Source: Chitinophaga filiformis (GTDB lineage: Bacteria > Bacteroidota > Bacteroidia > Chitinophagales > Chitinophagaceae). From it: 64,000 bases of DNA. Made by a program: the position numbers and the translations under genes. Positions within the stretch are counted from its first letter, which is position 1. Every line of letters starts with the position of its first letter. Location of the stretch: positions 282,576 to 346,575 of the forward strand of contig NZ_JAKIRP010000008.1 of assembly GCF_021646545.1 (NCBI RefSeq). The letters run 5' to 3'. Under the pieces are notes generated by a model that was given only the letters and a program-made list of their open reading frames with translations, had not been told where the DNA came from and did no database searches. Below, piece by piece: positions 62,048-64,000 of this stretch.

Positions 62048-63820
62048 ATGAAAATCACAATGACAGCAGCAGCGGCCATGCTATTATGTATGCAGGCGTT
62101 TGCGCAAGACCCTCAAAAGGAAGAAAGCGATGCACCTGAACTTCTGTACAAGAGTGTTAAGAAAGCAACAATGGCAACTCCCGCCGGACCGGATGGTGAC
62201 GAGATCAGTAATAAACCTGTAAGCAGCAGGTTAAGGACCATTACCCCTGCCAGGAGAATCAGTGCAACGAAGCAGGTGATTTTTACGGAAGCAGACGCTC
62301 CCGGCATTGCAATGATGCGCAGCGGAGGAAGTTGTGCACCTCCCGTAGTGGAAGAAGGTATGGACGCCGTATATGATGGCGTAAAAGCACATATGCCACT
62401 ATACCTGCCTTACAAAAGCAACAGCGTAGGCATCTGGCAGGGCTTTTACTACAATTGGGATAAAAATAACGATGGCAATAAAGACATTCACCGCGCTATA
62501 GATTATGGCAAGACTTCCGTTGATACCAATGAAGATCCGACCTTTGGTGTATACGCGATAGCTGCCGGTAAGGTGATTGACGTATATTGGTCAAATGGTG
62601 GTGGTAATATTGTTGTAATTGAGCACACCGCGCCTGACGGATTCAAATACCGCAGCCGTTATCTGCATCTTCGTAATGGATATGATAATGACAGGGCCCT
62701 GGCTAAAAACTCTCCAACTGCCAAGTATAAAGCATTTGCAAAGAATGGTACTACCAGTGCGCTATGTTGGGGCACTAATAGTCAGACCATCAAAGTTAAG
62801 AAGGATGATTATGTACAGGCTGGTCAGCTCCTCGCGTACGCAGGCAATACCGGTTCCGGTGGTATTGGCGTAATCCTTAATGACGACGGCACGCTGACAA
62901 ATCCAGGCACAAAATCATTCAACGTACACCTGCATTTTGAAACAAGTGTACAGGACACCCGTAGTGGTCATAGTGGTGAATGGGTGAATATAGATCCATA
63001 TGGCACATACAATCACACTGGTGTTAGTTGTTATGACCTGGAATCAGTAACGCCTTATGCCCGTTTGTTTGCACCGTTTTACCCGAGCTTCCATAATGTA
63101 CCGCTGAATATTGTAAACAAATTCTGGTCTTACTATACTGGTATGGGCATGGCATTACAGACAGTTAGTGTTGACCGCCATAGCGGCGATCTGTATGCTG
63201 CAGGTTCTTTCCAGTGGGGATTATCAGGTGAGTGGTATGCTCACTTCTATATGACAGGAACTGTTTATCAGACGTACTTTAATACCTATAATGCAAAAGG
63301 TATGCGTCCCCGTCAGATATCAGTAACTAAAGACGGCAGTGGAAATCCCCGTTTTTCTGTGATCTGGGAGAAGAATCCTGTTGGACAATCAGCTTATTCT
63401 ATCCATAATGCAGACGACGCTGGCTTCAATAATGCCTGGAAGACGTATGTTACTACCAAGAAATGGCATGTACAGGAACACGTGGATTATACTGTAAATG
63501 GTAAGAGATTGCATGCAGCAGTGTTTATCAACAAACCTAATGACAACGGCTTCTATCTCTATTATGGCATGAATTCAACAGACTTTAACAATAAGTTCAA
63601 CGAATTATATCCTAACTGGGAACTGAAGAGTATTTGTGTGAACGGCAACCAGGTAGGAGGGGTATGGCGTCCTAAAAAGAACAACTATGCCGCTTATTAT
63701 GGCATGACGTCTTCAGACTACCAGGCTAAATTTAACCAGTTCAGCTCACAGGGATTACGTTTGGTGAAAGTGCAGAATTATGATGACAATGAACGTTTCA
63801 GCGCCGTTTGGGGTAAATAA
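62048..63820 (+). CDS. Secreted M23-family peptidase with C-terminal BTRD1-like tandem repeats
   Basis: 590 aa, signal peptide (about 1-20, AAAAMLLCMQAFAQ). M23 (LytM-type) catalytic domain at about 120-325: zinc ligands His148 and Asp152 in HRAIDYG and the HLH motif at 294-296 in HLHFETS; the spacing fits LytM peptidases that cut peptidoglycan peptides. The C-terminal region (about 350-590) holds about five units of 45-50 aa, ending in 'YYGM...'-type segments (FYLYYGMNSTDFNNKFNELY, YAAYYGMTSSDYQAKFNQFS), which resemble bacterial tandem repeat domain 1 (BTRD1). The repeats may bind a surface or target. No T9SS sorting domain is visible. Confidence 0.87.
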   Translation: MKITMTAAAAMLLCMQAFAQDPQKEESDAPELLYKSVKKATMATPAGPDGDEISNKPVSSRLRTITPARRISATKQVIFTEADAPGIAMMRSGGSCAPPVVEEGMDAVYDGVKAHMPLYLPYKSNSVGIWQGFYYNWDKNNDGNKDIHRAIDYGKTSVDTNEDPTFGVYAIAAGKVIDVYWSNGGGNIVVIEHTAPDGFKYRSRYLHLRNGYDNDRALAKNSPTAKYKAFAKNGTTSALCWGTNSQTIKVKKDDYVQAGQLLAYAGNTGSGGIGVILNDDGTLTNPGTKSFNVHLHFETSVQDTRSGHSGEWVNIDPYGTYNHTGVSCYDLESVTPYARLFAPFYPSFHNVPLNIVNKFWSYYTGMGMALQTVSVDRHSGDLYAAGSFQWGLSGEWYAHFYMTGTVYQTYFNTYNAKGMRPRQISVTKDGSGNPRFSVIWEKNPVGQSAYSIHNADDAGFNNAWKTYVTTKKWHVQEHVDYTVNGKRLHAAVFINKPNDNGFYLYYGMNSTDFNNKFNELYPNWELKSICVNGNQVGGVWRPKKNNYAAYYGMTSSDYQAKFNQFSSQGLRLVKVQNYDDNERFSAVWGK

Positions 63821-63843
63821 ACTCATACCGGTATAAAAAAAAT

Positions 63844-63871
63844 GCCGTCCTGGTGAGCCAGGGCGGCGTTT
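63844..63871 (+). terminator. Intrinsic-terminator hairpin after the M23 gene
   Basis: GCCGTCCTGG - TGAG - CCAGGGCGGC, a 10-bp stem with one G-T pair, then GTTT. It lies 23 bp after the stop and 7 bp before a group II intron end. Confidence 0.75.
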
Positions 63872-63877
63872 CCTATT

Positions 63878-64000
63878 GTGCGCCCGGCACGGGCGCAAAC
63901 TCTAGGGTGTAAGTCCCGAACGCGCCTTGATAGTGGGAAGCGTTAACCCAAGGCAAGGGTGTCCTCCGTGAGGAGGAATCTGAAGGAAGCCGGCGGTAAA
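63878..64000 (+). mobile_element. 5' end of a group II intron (probably class IIC), cut off by the window edge
   Basis: Starts with GTGCGCCCGGCACGGGCGC, the GUGYG-type 5' splice consensus with a short stem. It continues with ACTCTAGGGTG-AAGTCCCGAAC, GGCAAGGGTGTCC, GGAATCTGAAGGAAGCCGGC and GGTAAA, the conserved domain I start seen in group IIC introns such as that of Oceanobacillus iheyensis. The boundary lies 7 bp after a terminator hairpin, the typical IIC target. The reverse transcriptase and the 3' end lie outside the window. Confidence 0.88.

Overview
The window looks like chromosomal DNA from a Bacteroidota member of the Chitinophagaceae, probably Chitinophaga or a close relative. The evidence is an ECF sigma/FecR/SusC-type TonB receptor locus, a type IX secretion (T9SS) C-terminal sorting domain next to a PorV-type protein, DUF6443/RHS architecture, signal peptides ending in AQ/SQ, and several Bacteroidota-type promoters (TTG, about 19 bp, TAnnTTTG). 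The genus is an inference. No tRNA, rRNA or CRISPR array is visible.

Left part (1-15.2 kb): a SusC-like receptor with its FecR anti-sigma factor and ECF sigma factor (the SusD partner would lie beyond the left edge), an M1 metallopeptidase, an AraC regulator divergent from an aldehyde dehydrogenase/DUF779 pair, a secreted GH5 glycosidase with a CBM6-like C-terminus, a DUF2809 membrane protein, a frameshifted AraC remnant and an atypical SDR. At 15.5-20.1 kb is a secreted RHS protein with a variable toxin-like C-terminus and a likely immunity gene, followed by a 744-bp gene-free region full of inverted and direct repeats.

Centre (20.6-31 kb): a molybdenum island. A good promoter and a structured leader precede a co-directional run: 2Fe-2S subunit, Tat-exported molybdopterin subunit, di-haem cytochrome, XdhC, MobA-like cytidylyltransferase, MoaA and a ModE-type DNA-binding protein. 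After an intrinsic terminator comes an inverted repeat, CGTTATAT-N8-ATATAACG, that looks like a ModE operator. It lies directly upstream of a TonB-dependent receptor, which is followed by an AraC regulator. I read this as a periplasmic molybdenum hydroxylase locus coupled to a molybdenum-responsive outer-membrane receptor. It is the most interesting system in the window.

Right part (31-64 kb): a DUF5724/DUF4132 giant with a small upstream partner, YwbE, a five- to six-gene envelope cluster of uncharacterised surface proteins, an APS kinase/sulfotransferase pair, a TlpA-like thioredoxin, a NarL-type response regulator, and a 10.7-kb adhesin gene with about 29 Ig-like repeats (12 nearly identical 273-bp units), a C-type lectin domain and a T9SS sorting signal. 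A PorV-type gene follows it. Then come a small membrane protein, a Tat-exported sugar-phosphate isomerase-like protein, and an M23 peptidase with C-terminal tandem repeats. The window ends inside a group II intron whose 5' end lies just after a terminator hairpin, the usual site for the IIC class.
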